Origin: Mayfieldus profundus
GTDB lineage: Bacteria > Actinomycetota > Thermoleophilia > Solirubrobacterales > 70-9
DNA: 64,000 bases
NCBI GenBank assembly: GCA_038040325.1
Contig: JBBPIM010000002.1
Location: forward strand, 62,001-126,000
Direction: 5' to 3'
Positions 36,954 through 44,040 of the stretch are shown one piece after another. Position numbers and translations under genes: made by a program. Under the pieces are notes generated by a model. That model saw only the letters and a program-made list of their open reading frames with translations. It was not told where the DNA came from and searched no databases. Numbering within the stretch: the stretch's first letter is position 1; every line of letters begins with the position of its first letter.

Positions 36954-38411
36954 GTGCTCCGCAAGGTCGAACTGCTGCTGTGGGTCGCCGGCGTCGCCGG
37001 GGCGCTCTGGCTGATCTTCCCGTTCGGGTTCCCCAACTACGACACCGTCTACGCGCTGGTCTGGGGCGAGCAGTTGGCGCAGGGGATCAGCCCCGAATAC
37101 GGGGCGCCGCTTCCGCCCACCCCCCACCCGCTCGCCGACCTCTGGGGCATGGCGGTAGCGCCGGTCGGCGCGACCTTCGCCTCCGACGCGACCACCGTGG
37201 TCGCCTACCTGGCGCTGGGCGCGATCGCCTATCTCGTCTACCGGCTCGGGACGCTGTGGTTCGACCGGCCGATCGGCGTCGTGGCGGCGCTGATCGTCCT
37301 CACCCGGGCCCCGTTCCTGAGCAACGGGCTGCGCGCCTACGTCGACCTGCCCTACATCGCACTGGCCCTGGCGGCGCTGGCGATCGAGACGCGGCGGCCT
37401 CGGGCCGGCTGGCCGGTGCTGGCGCTGCTCGCGGTAGCGGGGCTGCTGCGCCCCGAGGCCTGGCTGTTCTCGGCCGCCTATCTCGGATACATGGCACTCG
37501 AGCTCGACCCCGAACGTGGCGGCCTGGCGCTGCGGCGCCGCACGGAGATCGCCGGCGAGCGGTTGCTGGGCCTGGCCGCGCTCGCCGCCGCGGCGCCGAT
37601 CGGCTGGGCCGCATTCGACCTGATCACCGCGAGCGACCCGCTCTACTCCCTGACCGGCACCCGCGAAACGGTCGAGACCCTGGAACGCAAGACCGGCCCG
37701 ATCGACCTGGTGCTCTACGGGCCCCGGCGGCTCGGCGAGGTGATGCAGATCCCGGGTCTGGTCGGCGCCGCCGCCGGGATGGTGCTCGGCCTTGCATTCC
37801 TGCGCCGGCGGTCGCTGATCGGCGTGGCGGCCGCGGTGCTGGCCGGGGCAGCGTTCGCCGTGCTGGCCTGCGCGGGCCTGGCGATCATCCCCCGCTACAC
37901 GATGCTGGCCTCGGCGGTGCTGTGCGTGTTCTGCGCCGTCACGCTGCTCGGCTGGCGGCTGCTGCCCGGCGACCATCCCTGGCGAGGGCGCTGGCAGCTG
38001 GTCGCGGCGGTGGTCCTGGTGGCCTTCGCGGTCCAGGCACCGCAGCAGGCCGACTACCTGTCGACGGTGCGCAGCGACCTCGACGAGCAGAGCGCGATCG
38101 AGTCCGACCTGCACGAGCTGGCCGACTCGGGCGCCTTCCGGCAGGACTGCGTGCCGATCTCGGTGCCCAACCATCGCGCGGTCCCGCGGCTGGCGGCCTG
38201 GCTCGACCTGCGTCCCTCGCAGATCGTCAGCTCCTCCGAGCAGCGCCAGCCCGATCACGGCTACTTCCTCGACCCTGCGAACGAAAACGTCGTTCGCCAC
38301 TTCGTTCTCGACCCCAACGACCCCGCCCGGCTGACGACCAAGGTGCCGCCCGGCTTCCGCCGGGTCTCACGCAACGAGTCCTGGCTGCTCTACGCACGCT
38401 GCCCGACCTAG
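36954..38411 (+). CDS. polytopic membrane protein, glycosyltransferase-like (GT-C type layout)
   Basis: 485 residues with about 10-11 membrane segments. The first (LLLWVAGVAGALWLIFPF) is followed by a loop with FPNYDTVYALVWGEQL, whose Asp recalls the first-loop acidic residue of GT-C mannosyl/arabinosyl transferases. A long soluble C terminus ends PPGFRRVSRNESWLLYARC. A lipid-linked sugar transferase role is inferred only from topology. The GTG at 36954 is preferred to an upstream frame opening because of TACCTT 6 nt before it, also kept in the paralogue at 45583-47010. It lies between dnaX and the SRP RNA, both on the other strand. Confidence 0.75.
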   Translation: MLRKVELLLWVAGVAGALWLIFPFGFPNYDTVYALVWGEQLAQGISPEYGAPLPPTPHPLADLWGMAVAPVGATFASDATTVVAYLALGAIAYLVYRLGTLWFDRPIGVVAALIVLTRAPFLSNGLRAYVDLPYIALALAALAIETRRPRAGWPVLALLAVAGLLRPEAWLFSAAYLGYMALELDPERGGLALRRRTEIAGERLLGLAALAAAAPIGWAAFDLITASDPLYSLTGTRETVETLERKTGPIDLVLYGPRRLGEVMQIPGLVGAAAGMVLGLAFLRRRSLIGVAAAVLAGAAFAVLACAGLAIIPRYTMLASAVLCVFCAVTLLGWRLLPGDHPWRGRWQLVAAVVLVAFAVQAPQQADYLSTVRSDLDEQSAIESDLHELADSGAFRQDCVPISVPNHRAVPRLAAWLDLRPSQIVSSSEQRQPDHGYFLDPANENVVRHFVLDPNDPARLTTKVPPGFRRVSRNESWLLYARCPT

Positions 38412-38495
38412 GGCGTGGGAAGAGCGCGCAGCTCGGCGGTGCGATGCGACTTAGTCTCGCTATGCGGGACAAACACGCATCAGCCGGCAAAGAAT

Positions 38496-38769
38496 GGACC
38501 GTGCGCCCCGACCCTCGAGACGAAGTCCCCGGGCGTGTCCGCCGCCGGTTGGCTCGGGCCAGGCTTGCCTGCGGCACCTGCGGCTTCCGCTTAAGGCTGC
38601 TTCCTTCCGGACCTGACCTGGTTCGCGGGCCCACATCGCGCAGGACCTGGCCGTCAACGCCGCCCGGAGCGTACTGACCCCGAAGGCCAGCCCCTCAAGT
38701 CGGGTTTCGGCCCCGCTAGAGCGGATTGCGGGTGACAGGGCACCGCTAGCACCCCGCCTAGCACGGTCC
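38496..38769 (-). ncRNA. ffs: large-type signal recognition particle RNA
   Basis: RNA component of SRP, which binds Ffh and targets membrane proteins. The S domain is unmistakable on the minus strand: CAGGTCAGGTCCGGAAGGAA then GCAGCC, near 38598-38622. An Alu-like 5' domain is also present: GTGCTAGGCGGGG, GCTAGCGGTGCCCTGT and CCCGCAATCCGCTCTAGCGG, as in Bacillus-type scRNA. The ends pair perfectly: GGACCGTGC (38769-38761) with GCACGGTCC (38504-38496), giving about 274 nt. TAGCAT (38782-38777) lies 7 nt upstream as a -10. In Bacillus the same RNA lies just before dnaX-yaaK-recR. Confidence 0.93.
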
Positions 38770-38783
38770 AATGGTGATGCTAG

Positions 38784-38807
38784 CGCGGCGACCGCAGGGT
38801 CGCCGCG
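38784..38807. repeat. 10-bp hairpin upstream of the SRP RNA promoter
   Basis: CGCGGCGACC, loop GCAG, GGTCGCCGCG. It lies between the divergent SRP RNA promoter and the promoter of the beta-propeller gene. It could be an operator or a transcription insulator. Confidence 0.5.
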
Positions 38808-38841
38808 ACAGGCAGGTGGGAGTTGTGTGTGTACTTGCCGT

Positions 38842-38871
38842 TTGACAGCTCGCGGCGCCCGCGGCTAGGCT
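38842..38871 (+). promoter_or_regulatory. sigma-70 type promoter for the beta-propeller gene
   Basis: TTGACA (38842-38847), 18-bp spacer, TAGGCT (38866-38871), then 9 nt to the GTG at 38881. It has the clearest -35 box in the window and, with this spacing, would give a leaderless message. Confidence 0.8.
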
Positions 38872-38880
38872 CATTTCATC

Positions 38881-40038
38881 GTGCGGGGGTGCGATCGAGA
38901 GCGACCGAGCAGCCGCTGGAGGCTGCGGTGGACCCCTACCTGCCTGGCGCTGCTGGTCCTCGCCGCGCTGCTGCCGGTCGGAGCGGTCGCAGGAGGGAGC
39001 CACGCGCGTGAGTCCCTCGATCTCCGCGTCTTCGCCCGGATCCCGGCTCCCGGACAGCCCGAGCCGATCGCGATCGACTCGCGCCGTCGCGTCTACGTCG
39101 GGACGAACCAGCTCGGCAAGGGCGATGCCGACGCCCCCTCGAAGATCTTCGTGTACTCGCGCTTCGGACAGCTCCTGCGCGAGTACGTGATCGAAGGCCA
39201 GAGCCTGAGCGAGGACCACGGCATCCAGGGGCTCGCCTTCAACCGCGCGGGGCGCCTGTTCGCGCTCGACCGCTCGGCCGACCCTCGGGTGATCGTCCTC
39301 AACCCGCGGACTGGAAAGCAACGGACCTACGCCCGATTCCACGATGTGCCCCCTTGCTCCGAGGTCGAAGGCAGCAGCGACTGCTCGGCCACGCTGGGCA
39401 ACCGCGCAGCGGAGCCCGACTACGCCGCCTTCGGGCCTGGTGGGGGCCTGTTCGTGACGGACATCGAGCAAGCGCTGATCTGGCGCGTCCCGCGCGGCGG
39501 CGGCACGGCGAGGGTCTGGCTCACCGACCCGCGGCTGGAGAGCGTCTTCGGCCCCAACGGCATCCAGTTCATCGACAGGGGCCGCACATTGCTGCTTGCG
39601 GCCACCTCCACCTTCCCCTCGCCCGCCGATCCACCGGCCTCGGGCGCCCTCTTCAAGGTCCCGTTGAAGGGACGGAAACGGCGGCCCGGAGAGCTTCAGC
39701 TCTTCTGGCGAAGCCGTCCCGTCGACGGCCCGGACGGATTCGCTGTCGGCCGCTCCGGCACCGTCTATCTCGCATTGGCGGGCGCAAACCAGATCGCCGT
39801 GATCTCCCCCACGGGCGAGGAGCGTGCGCGGGTCCCCTCGGGTCCGATCGAGAACCTCTCGCTGGAGGTCCCGGTGGACGCACCTGGAAGCGTTGCTTTT
39901 CTGGGCAGGCGCATCCTTGTGACCAACCACTCGGCAAACGTCGGCAACCCCTCGAGCTGGGCAGTTCTCGACCTCTACGCGGGGGAAAAGGGGTTGCCCC
40001 TCTTCCGCCCGCGGACCCGTCTGCGAAGGCGTCGCTAA
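38881..40038 (+). CDS. secreted SMP-30/NHL-like beta-propeller protein
   Basis: 385 residues: signal sequence (RWTPTCLALLVLAALLPVGAVAGG, about 17-40) then a repeated pattern of short strands (AIDSRRRVYVGTNQ, LAFNRAGRLFALDRS, AAFGPGGGLFVTD, GFAVGRSGTVYLAL) typical of six-bladed SMP-30/gluconolactonase or NHL propellers. Enzyme or binding role is unknown; the calcium and catalytic residues of gluconolactonase cannot be confirmed. The start is fixed by the consensus promoter ending 9 nt before the GTG. It is the last ordinary gene before the tRNA-Val array. Confidence 0.8.
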   Translation: MRGCDRERPSSRWRLRWTPTCLALLVLAALLPVGAVAGGSHARESLDLRVFARIPAPGQPEPIAIDSRRRVYVGTNQLGKGDADAPSKIFVYSRFGQLLREYVIEGQSLSEDHGIQGLAFNRAGRLFALDRSADPRVIVLNPRTGKQRTYARFHDVPPCSEVEGSSDCSATLGNRAAEPDYAAFGPGGGLFVTDIEQALIWRVPRGGGTARVWLTDPRLESVFGPNGIQFIDRGRTLLLAATSTFPSPADPPASGALFKVPLKGRKRRPGELQLFWRSRPVDGPDGFAVGRSGTVYLALAGANQIAVISPTGEERARVPSGPIENLSLEVPVDAPGSVAFLGRRILVTNHSANVGNPSSWAVLDLYAGEKGLPLFRPRTRLRRRR

Positions 40039-40101
40039 CCGAGCTGGAGCTCGTGGTCGGCAAGGGCCCGGCGGGCTCAGCGGTACCTATGATTGGGGCG
40101 A

Positions 40102-40173
40102 GGGCGCGTAGCTCAGTGGGAGAGCGCTCGCTTCACACGCGAGAGGTCGCTGGTTCGAAACCAGCCGCGCCCA
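40102..40173 (+). tRNA. tRNA-Val (anticodon CAC)
   Basis: A complete cloverleaf of 72 nt: acceptor GGGCGCG/CGCGCCC with A73, D-arm GCTC/GAGC, anticodon stem CTCGC/GCGAG with loop TTCACAC, variable loop AGGTC, and T-arm GCTGG-TTCGAAA-CCAGC. CCA is not encoded. Anticodon CAC at 40134-40136 reads GTG codons. It is the only intact copy; six 3' fragments follow downstream on the same strand. Confidence 0.97.
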
Positions 40174-40195
40174 TGCCCGCTGCTTGCTTCCGCGA

Positions 40196-40213
40196 GATAC
40201 TGCCCGGGCGATG
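40196..40213 (+). promoter_or_regulatory. SnoaL-type leaderless promoter, copy 1
   Basis: GATACT (40196-40201), GC-rich 9-nt spacer, ATG. The same block occurs at 43622 (+), 43796 (-), 47613 (-) and 51961 (-), each at the 5' end of a SnoaL-like gene or remnant. It begins only 22 bp after the intact tRNA. Confidence 0.65.
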
Positions 40214-40262
40214 TCGGACGAGAACGTCGAGATCGTGAGCCAAGCCCTCGAGGCCTCAAGCG
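40211..40262 (+). pseudogene. 5' remnant of a SnoaL-like gene
   Basis: Begins MSDENVEIVSQALEASS, matching the N terminus of the other SnoaL-like copies here (MSQEHVE, SQENKDVV, QENVEIVRQ). Homology is lost after about 17 codons. A matching 3' remnant lies at 40839-40868, beyond the SRPBCC gene, as if the gene had been split or largely replaced. Confidence 0.6.
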
Positions 40263-40347
40263 TCAGCGGCGAGGGCCAGGGCCTTAGGCGCGGTCCCAAG
40301 CTCCCCATGCGCGCTTGGGCGATAGCACTGCCAGAATCCAGAGTTCA

Positions 40348-40797
40348 GTGTCGAACTACCGTCAGCAAGCCCTGATCGATGCTCCGGTCGAGGTCGTCTG
40401 GGAGTTGCTCAAGGACGTCAACCATCACGCCGAGTGGTGGCCGAACATCGTCGAGGCCGAGTGCGACGAGGTAGAGCAGGGCTGCGAGTACCGCAACGTG
40501 GTCGAGCGGCCCGGGCCTCTCCCTGACCTCGCCACAACGCTTTACATCGAGAAGCTCGATGACTGCGAAGAGGTGCTGATCCGTTGCTTGGACACGGGCA
40601 CCTACACCCATTTCGTGCTCGTTGAGGCGCAGGGCGGCACTTTCGTCGATGCCGAGTTCGGGACCGAGCCAAAGAAGCTCGATCTGAAGGTCTTCGACGC
40701 GATCGCCGGCAAGCGCTACTTCCGCCGCTGGCTCGAGCAGAGCCTCGATGCCCTGCGGCGCGTCGCCGCCGAGCGGGGCCGGTCGAGGGCCGGCTGA
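40348..40797 (+). CDS. SRPBCC (START/polyketide-cyclase fold) protein
   Basis: 149 residues from the GTG at 40348. It shows the helix-grip pattern: QALIDAPVEVVWELLKDVNHHAEWWPNIVEAEC at the N terminus, and a long C-terminal helix (GKRYFRRWLEQSLDALRRVAAE). Such proteins bind hydrophobic ligands; some are cyclases or aromatases. CAGAAT 10 nt upstream of the GTG (40332-40337) supports this start, the same spacing as for the GH3 gene. It is cargo of the first cassette, between the two halves of a SnoaL remnant. Confidence 0.8.
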   Translation: MSNYRQQALIDAPVEVVWELLKDVNHHAEWWPNIVEAECDEVEQGCEYRNVVERPGPLPDLATTLYIEKLDDCEEVLIRCLDTGTYTHFVLVEAQGGTFVDAEFGTEPKKLDLKVFDAIAGKRYFRRWLEQSLDALRRVAAERGRSRAG

Positions 40798-40838
40798 GAG
40801 ACCGAGACGGCCGCCGAAGCGGGGGGAGCTGGCGAGAA

Positions 40839-40868
40839 GCCCTCGAAGCCGCCGGGCTGCGGGAGTAG
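40839..40868 (+). pseudogene. 3' remnant of a SnoaL-like gene
   Basis: Codes ALEAAGLRE then TAG, the same C terminus as the SnoaL copies at 47201-47598 (ALEAAGLRE) and 51553-51930 (ALEAVGVRE). No upstream body of the gene is present in frame. Confidence 0.55.
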
Positions 40869-40878
40869 TGCGCCCATC

Positions 40879-40947
40879 GCCTTATCGGTTGCGGGCGCCT
40901 TATCGGTTGCGGGCGCACAGGCGCTCGGCGGGCGCACAGGCGCTCGG
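40879..40947 (+). repeat. tandem repeats 2 x 18 bp and 2 x 19 bp
   Basis: GCCTTATCGGTTGCGGGC occurs twice (40879-40896, 40897-40914), then GGGCGCACAGGCGCTCGG twice with a 19-bp period (40911-40947). They lie just before TAGTAT (40949-40954), a likely -10 for the secreted protein gene at 40985, so repeat number could affect expression. Confidence 0.85.
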
Positions 40948-40984
40948 ATAGTATCGGTGCGGTCGATTTCGCTAGGAGGTGCCG

Positions 40985-41491
40985 ATGCGCTGCAGGCCTG
41001 TACGTTTGATCCTCCCCGTCGCTCTGCCCGCGATGCTGCTCGGAATGGTCAGTCTTGCGCTGGCCAGCACCAAGACGATCAGGGACGCTCAGGGGGACTC
41101 CAAGCACGGTGCGGCAGACATCAAATCGGTCAAGGCGGTGGCCGGTGGCAGGCGCGTTACCTGGACCATCACCGCGTATGACAACTTCAGCACCAACCTC
41201 GCTCCTTGCGTGGGGATCGGCAACACGGCGAGCAAGCACCCGCTGGGCGATCACTTCGAGATCTGCGGCGACGGCGTGATCCAGGACTTCGAGCACGGCG
41301 GCACCGCCGGCCACGCCAAGGTCAAGCGGCCCGACCGAGCGACGATCGTCTACCGGATCCGCCGCAAGAAGCTGGGCCACGTCAACGCGTTCTCCTGGGC
41401 GGTACAGGTTCGCACGGGCAAGAAGTGCTTCCCCGACATATGCGATCAGGCGCCGGAGGGACCCGGCAAGCACGTGGTCCAGAAGCTGTAG
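40985..41491 (+). CDS. small secreted protein, function unknown
   Basis: 168 residues with a signal peptide (LILPVALPAMLLGMVSLALAS, about 8-28). The mature part begins with TIRDAQGDSKHGAADIKSVK and has two Cys pairs (CVGIG..ICGDG, CFPDICDQ) and beta-rich character. No family that I can name. A strong ribosome binding site (AGGAGGT) precedes the ATG at 40985. Tandem repeats sit in its promoter. Second gene of cassette 1. Confidence 0.7.
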   Translation: MRCRPVRLILPVALPAMLLGMVSLALASTKTIRDAQGDSKHGAADIKSVKAVAGGRRVTWTITAYDNFSTNLAPCVGIGNTASKHPLGDHFEICGDGVIQDFEHGGTAGHAKVKRPDRATIVYRIRRKKLGHVNAFSWAVQVRTGKKCFPDICDQAPEGPGKHVVQKL

Positions 41492-41540
41492 CGCCCCAAC
41501 GAAGGCCTGGGCGAGTCAGCCAGCCGGCAGCAAGCAGCCT

Positions 41541-41587
41541 CTCGCTTCACCACGGAGAGGTCGCTGGTTCGAAACCAGCCGCGCCCA
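41541..41587 (+). repeat. tRNA-Val 3' fragment 1 (diverged)
   Basis: 47 bp matching tRNA positions 27-73. The anticodon loop and 3' stem are altered (TTCACCACGGAG instead of TTCACACGCGAG), but the T-arm and acceptor 3' strand are unchanged. It is the most diverged of the six fragments and has no hairpin-iteron element before it. Confidence 0.9.
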
Positions 41588-41692
41588 CTTCCCCGGAGTC
41601 CCCGCTAATGAGCGGTTTTCCCGGCCCCGTTGCTTGACACCCGCGCCGCGATTTCGTCGGCGTCGGCAACGACAAGCTCGTCGGTGGTCTAC

Positions 41693-41723
41693 AAAAAGCC
41701 CCGCCTAACGTGGCGGGCTTTTC
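41693..41723 (-). terminator. intrinsic terminator of the beta-helix gene
   Basis: On the minus strand GCCCGCC, loop ACGTTA, GGCGGGGC followed by TTTTT. It lies 48 bp after the stop of the beta-helix/RTX-like gene. The plus strand also has a TTTT run, so it may work both ways. Confidence 0.85.
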
Positions 41724-41770
41724 CTGCCGTGCTTGGAGCTGGTCGTTGGCGAGCCGACAGTCTCTGCGCG

Positions 41771-43483
41771 CTACTGCTTCTGGGAGTCCTTGCCCGCCCC
41801 GCCGGCGAGCTTGTCGGTCCCGGGGCCGCCGATCAGCCTGTCGCGGCCAGGGCCGCCCTTGAGCTTGTCGTTGCCCTTTCCGCCCCGCAGGGTGTCCTTG
41901 CCCTTGCCGCCCTTGGCGGTGTCCTTCCCCTTCTGACCGGAGAGCTTGTCCTTGCCCTTATCTCCGTTTATGCGGTCCTTGCCGTTTCCGCCGGAGACCT
42001 TGTCGTTGCCAGAGCGCGCGCAGACGCGATCGTTGCCCTTGGCGGCGCGGATCACGTCGCGAGCGTCGGTGCCGACGATCACGTCGGCCTTGGCCGTGCC
42101 CACGGTTGTCTGGCCGGCGCGAGCGACAATCGTCGCCGCTTTGCCCTGACAGTTGGGCGCGAGCTCAAACGCGCCCATGTCGGCGCCGTTTCCGCCCGCC
42201 GCGTTTACCCTCGAGGCGAAGTCGAAGGGGCGGGTCAGCCCGCGCTGGTCTGTGGTCAGGGTGGTGTTGCCAGCGTCCACGGCGGGGCTGGTCAACGCCA
42301 GTGCCTGGGTCTGGGTCGACCCGCCGTTGAAGGCGAGCGGGCCCAGCTGGGGGTCGACACCGAACAGGTTGGGGCCGGTCTGGACGAGCGGTGGCCCAGG
42401 GGTGACCTCGGCCGGGTTCTCGACCAGGCTGAAGGCGAGCTGTCCGCTCGGATCGGAATGGAGGTCGGGGCCCGGCCCGTTCGACGCGCTGTTATTGGCG
42501 AGGATCGTGTTGTTGATCTGAACCTGCGAGCTGTCCTGCACAAAAGCCACGGCGCCGCCCCCGTAGCTCGTCGTCGAGTTGCCGCTGATCGTCGAGCTGT
42601 CGAGCGTCATTTGCTCCCCGAAGTCCCCGCAGCAGAACCAGAGCCCGCCGGCGTCATCGGACAGATCTGCGCCCAGGGTCGAGTTCCCGGAGATGGTGGA
42701 GTTCGCAACCACCAAGGGGTTGGCGAGGGTGCCTTGGGTCGTGTAGATACCGCCGCCATCGCCCCCGGCGGTGTTGCCCGACACCGTCGTGCCAATCACC
42801 GTCACTGAGGTTGAATTGGCGAAGACGGCGCCGCCATAGGCATCATCGTCGGCGCCATCGTCGCCCGCACTGTTGCCGCTCAGGATTGAGTTACGGATGG
42901 TCAATGAGCCCGGGGTCCCGGAGTTGGAGGTGAAGATTCCGCCACCGTCCTCACCGGCGTGGTTGCCGGTGATGACCGCGTCGGAGACCGTGAGGTTTGC
43001 GCCCTCGCTTTCGATCCCGGCGCCGACGCCAAGCGGCACCACCTGCCCATCGGCGATCGTCAGCCCTGAGATCGTCACGGGGTCCCCGCTGTTCCCATTG
43101 GTGTCCGGGTACACGCCGAACACCCCGCTGGAGTTATTGCCACTGATGGTGAGCTGATCCGCGCCTGGCCCCAGTACCTGCACCGGGTCGAGCATTTCGA
43201 CGATGCCGCTGGTGAGGGTGATCGTGCCGGAGAGGCCCGAAGCGAACAGCACCCTGTCGGCACCGGGGTTGTTATTCGCATCGATGATCGCCTGGCGCAG
43301 GCTGCCTGAGCCGGAGTCGTTGAGGTTCGTCACCGTGAAGTCAGCCGCCTGGGCGCTGCCTGCGGCGGCCAGCGTCGCACCGATGGTCAAGCTCGCGCCG
43401 GCCGCGAGCTGGCGCTTGCTGGGGCCGCGCGCCTGCGCGCGCTTCCGTCGGTCGTCCTTGCGCCGACGCTGTCGCTGACTCAT
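41771..43483 (-). CDS. secreted parallel beta-helix protein with RTX-like C-terminal repeats
   Basis: 570 residues. A basic N terminus (RRKDDRRKRAQARGPSKRQ) and signal (GASLTIGATLAAAGSAQA) come first. Then come right-handed beta-helix repeats (LTVSDAVITGNHAGEDGGGI, VTVIGTTVSGNTAGGDGGGI and similar, about 60-330). The C-terminal about 110 residues are glycine-rich nonapeptides related to GGxGxDxLx calcium-binding repeats, but unusually rich in Lys (GGKGKDTLRGGKGNDKL). It is probably an exported surface or matrix protein. A ribosome binding site (GGAGGAGG) precedes the ATG at 43483. Cargo of cassette 2. Confidence 0.85.
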   Translation of the reverse strand: MSQRQRRRKDDRRKRAQARGPSKRQLAAGASLTIGATLAAAGSAQAADFTVTNLNDSGSGSLRQAIIDANNNPGADRVLFASGLSGTITLTSGIVEMLDPVQVLGPGADQLTISGNNSSGVFGVYPDTNGNSGDPVTISGLTIADGQVVPLGVGAGIESEGANLTVSDAVITGNHAGEDGGGIFTSNSGTPGSLTIRNSILSGNSAGDDGADDDAYGGAVFANSTSVTVIGTTVSGNTAGGDGGGIYTTQGTLANPLVVANSTISGNSTLGADLSDDAGGLWFCCGDFGEQMTLDSSTISGNSTTSYGGGAVAFVQDSSQVQINNTILANNSASNGPGPDLHSDPSGQLAFSLVENPAEVTPGPPLVQTGPNLFGVDPQLGPLAFNGGSTQTQALALTSPAVDAGNTTLTTDQRGLTRPFDFASRVNAAGGNGADMGAFELAPNCQGKAATIVARAGQTTVGTAKADVIVGTDARDVIRAAKGNDRVCARSGNDKVSGGNGKDRINGDKGKDKLSGQKGKDTAKGGKGKDTLRGGKGNDKLKGGPGRDRLIGGPGTDKLAGGAGKDSQKQ

Positions 43484-43638
43484 CCCGCCTCCTCCAAGCT
43501 GTGGTTACACGAACCCCGGATGACCGGCAACCTACACGCGGCTCAGGTCGATTTCAAGTAATCGGACGGGGGGATGGGCGGCGGCGCCTTCCGAAGCTCC
43601 TATCTCTCGCCTATTGGGCGAGATACTTGCGTAAGGCG

Positions 43639-43740
43639 ATATCGCAGGAGAACAAAGATGTAGTGCAGGCGGCGTTTGACGCCTTCACTCGGGGCGATAC
43701 GGACGCCATGCTGCAGCTTTGCGCTGATGGCCTCCATTTC
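43639..43740 (+). pseudogene. SnoaL-like remnant with lost start codon
   Basis: Downstream of GATACT (43622-43627) the expected ATG-TCG reads ATA-TCG (43639), followed by QENKDVVQAAFDAFTRGDTD, clearly a SnoaL N terminus. Similarity stops after about 34 codons. A second, oppositely directed copy of the same promoter (AGTATC at 43791-43796, ATG at 43781 on the minus strand) faces it, with no gene body. Confidence 0.65.
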
Positions 43741-43855
43741 GCTCTAGTTCTCGTCGGCGGAGTTGCGCCGCGCTCGTTCATCGCCCGCGCAGTATCGCTC
43801 CTGCCCTCACGCCCCGCTGGGGCCGGCGGCTATCGCGCGCGGGTGCGCCGGCTAT

Positions 43856-43920
43856 CGGGTACCCGGGCCGTTCTGGTACCCGTATCCACAGGCATCCGCA
43901 GGCATCCACGGGCATCCGGC
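43856..43920 (+). promoter_or_regulatory. hairpin-iteron element 1 (putative attachment arm)
   Basis: Hairpin CGGGTACC (43856-43863) with GGTACCCG (43875-43882). Two nt after its CCC come four ATCC iterons at 43884, 43894, 43904 and 43914, exactly 10 bp apart, followed in turn by A, G, A, G. The last iteron starts 44 bp before the tRNA fragment at 43958. Elements 2 and 3 (45407, 47665) share the plan. Confidence 0.8.
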
Positions 43921-43957
43921 ACCTTCAATCGGCGCCTATTCGTGCCTGGGGGACCAC

Positions 43958-44002
43958 CGCTTCACACGCGAGAGGTCGCTGGTTCGAAACCAGCCGCGCC
44001 CA
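43958..44002 (+). repeat. tRNA-Val 3' fragment 2
   Basis: 45 bp identical to tRNA positions 29-73. The sequence just before it (TTCGTGCCTG then ACCAC) is shared with fragment 4 and is not tRNA-derived. Confidence 0.95.
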
Positions 44003-44040
44003 TACCTCCCCTTGGCTTCAGAGCTGTGGATCGGCCACGC

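Noticed and set aside
38227..38771. Open frames over the SRP RNA
   Set aside because: They lie across an RNA gene with clear consensus and paired ends.
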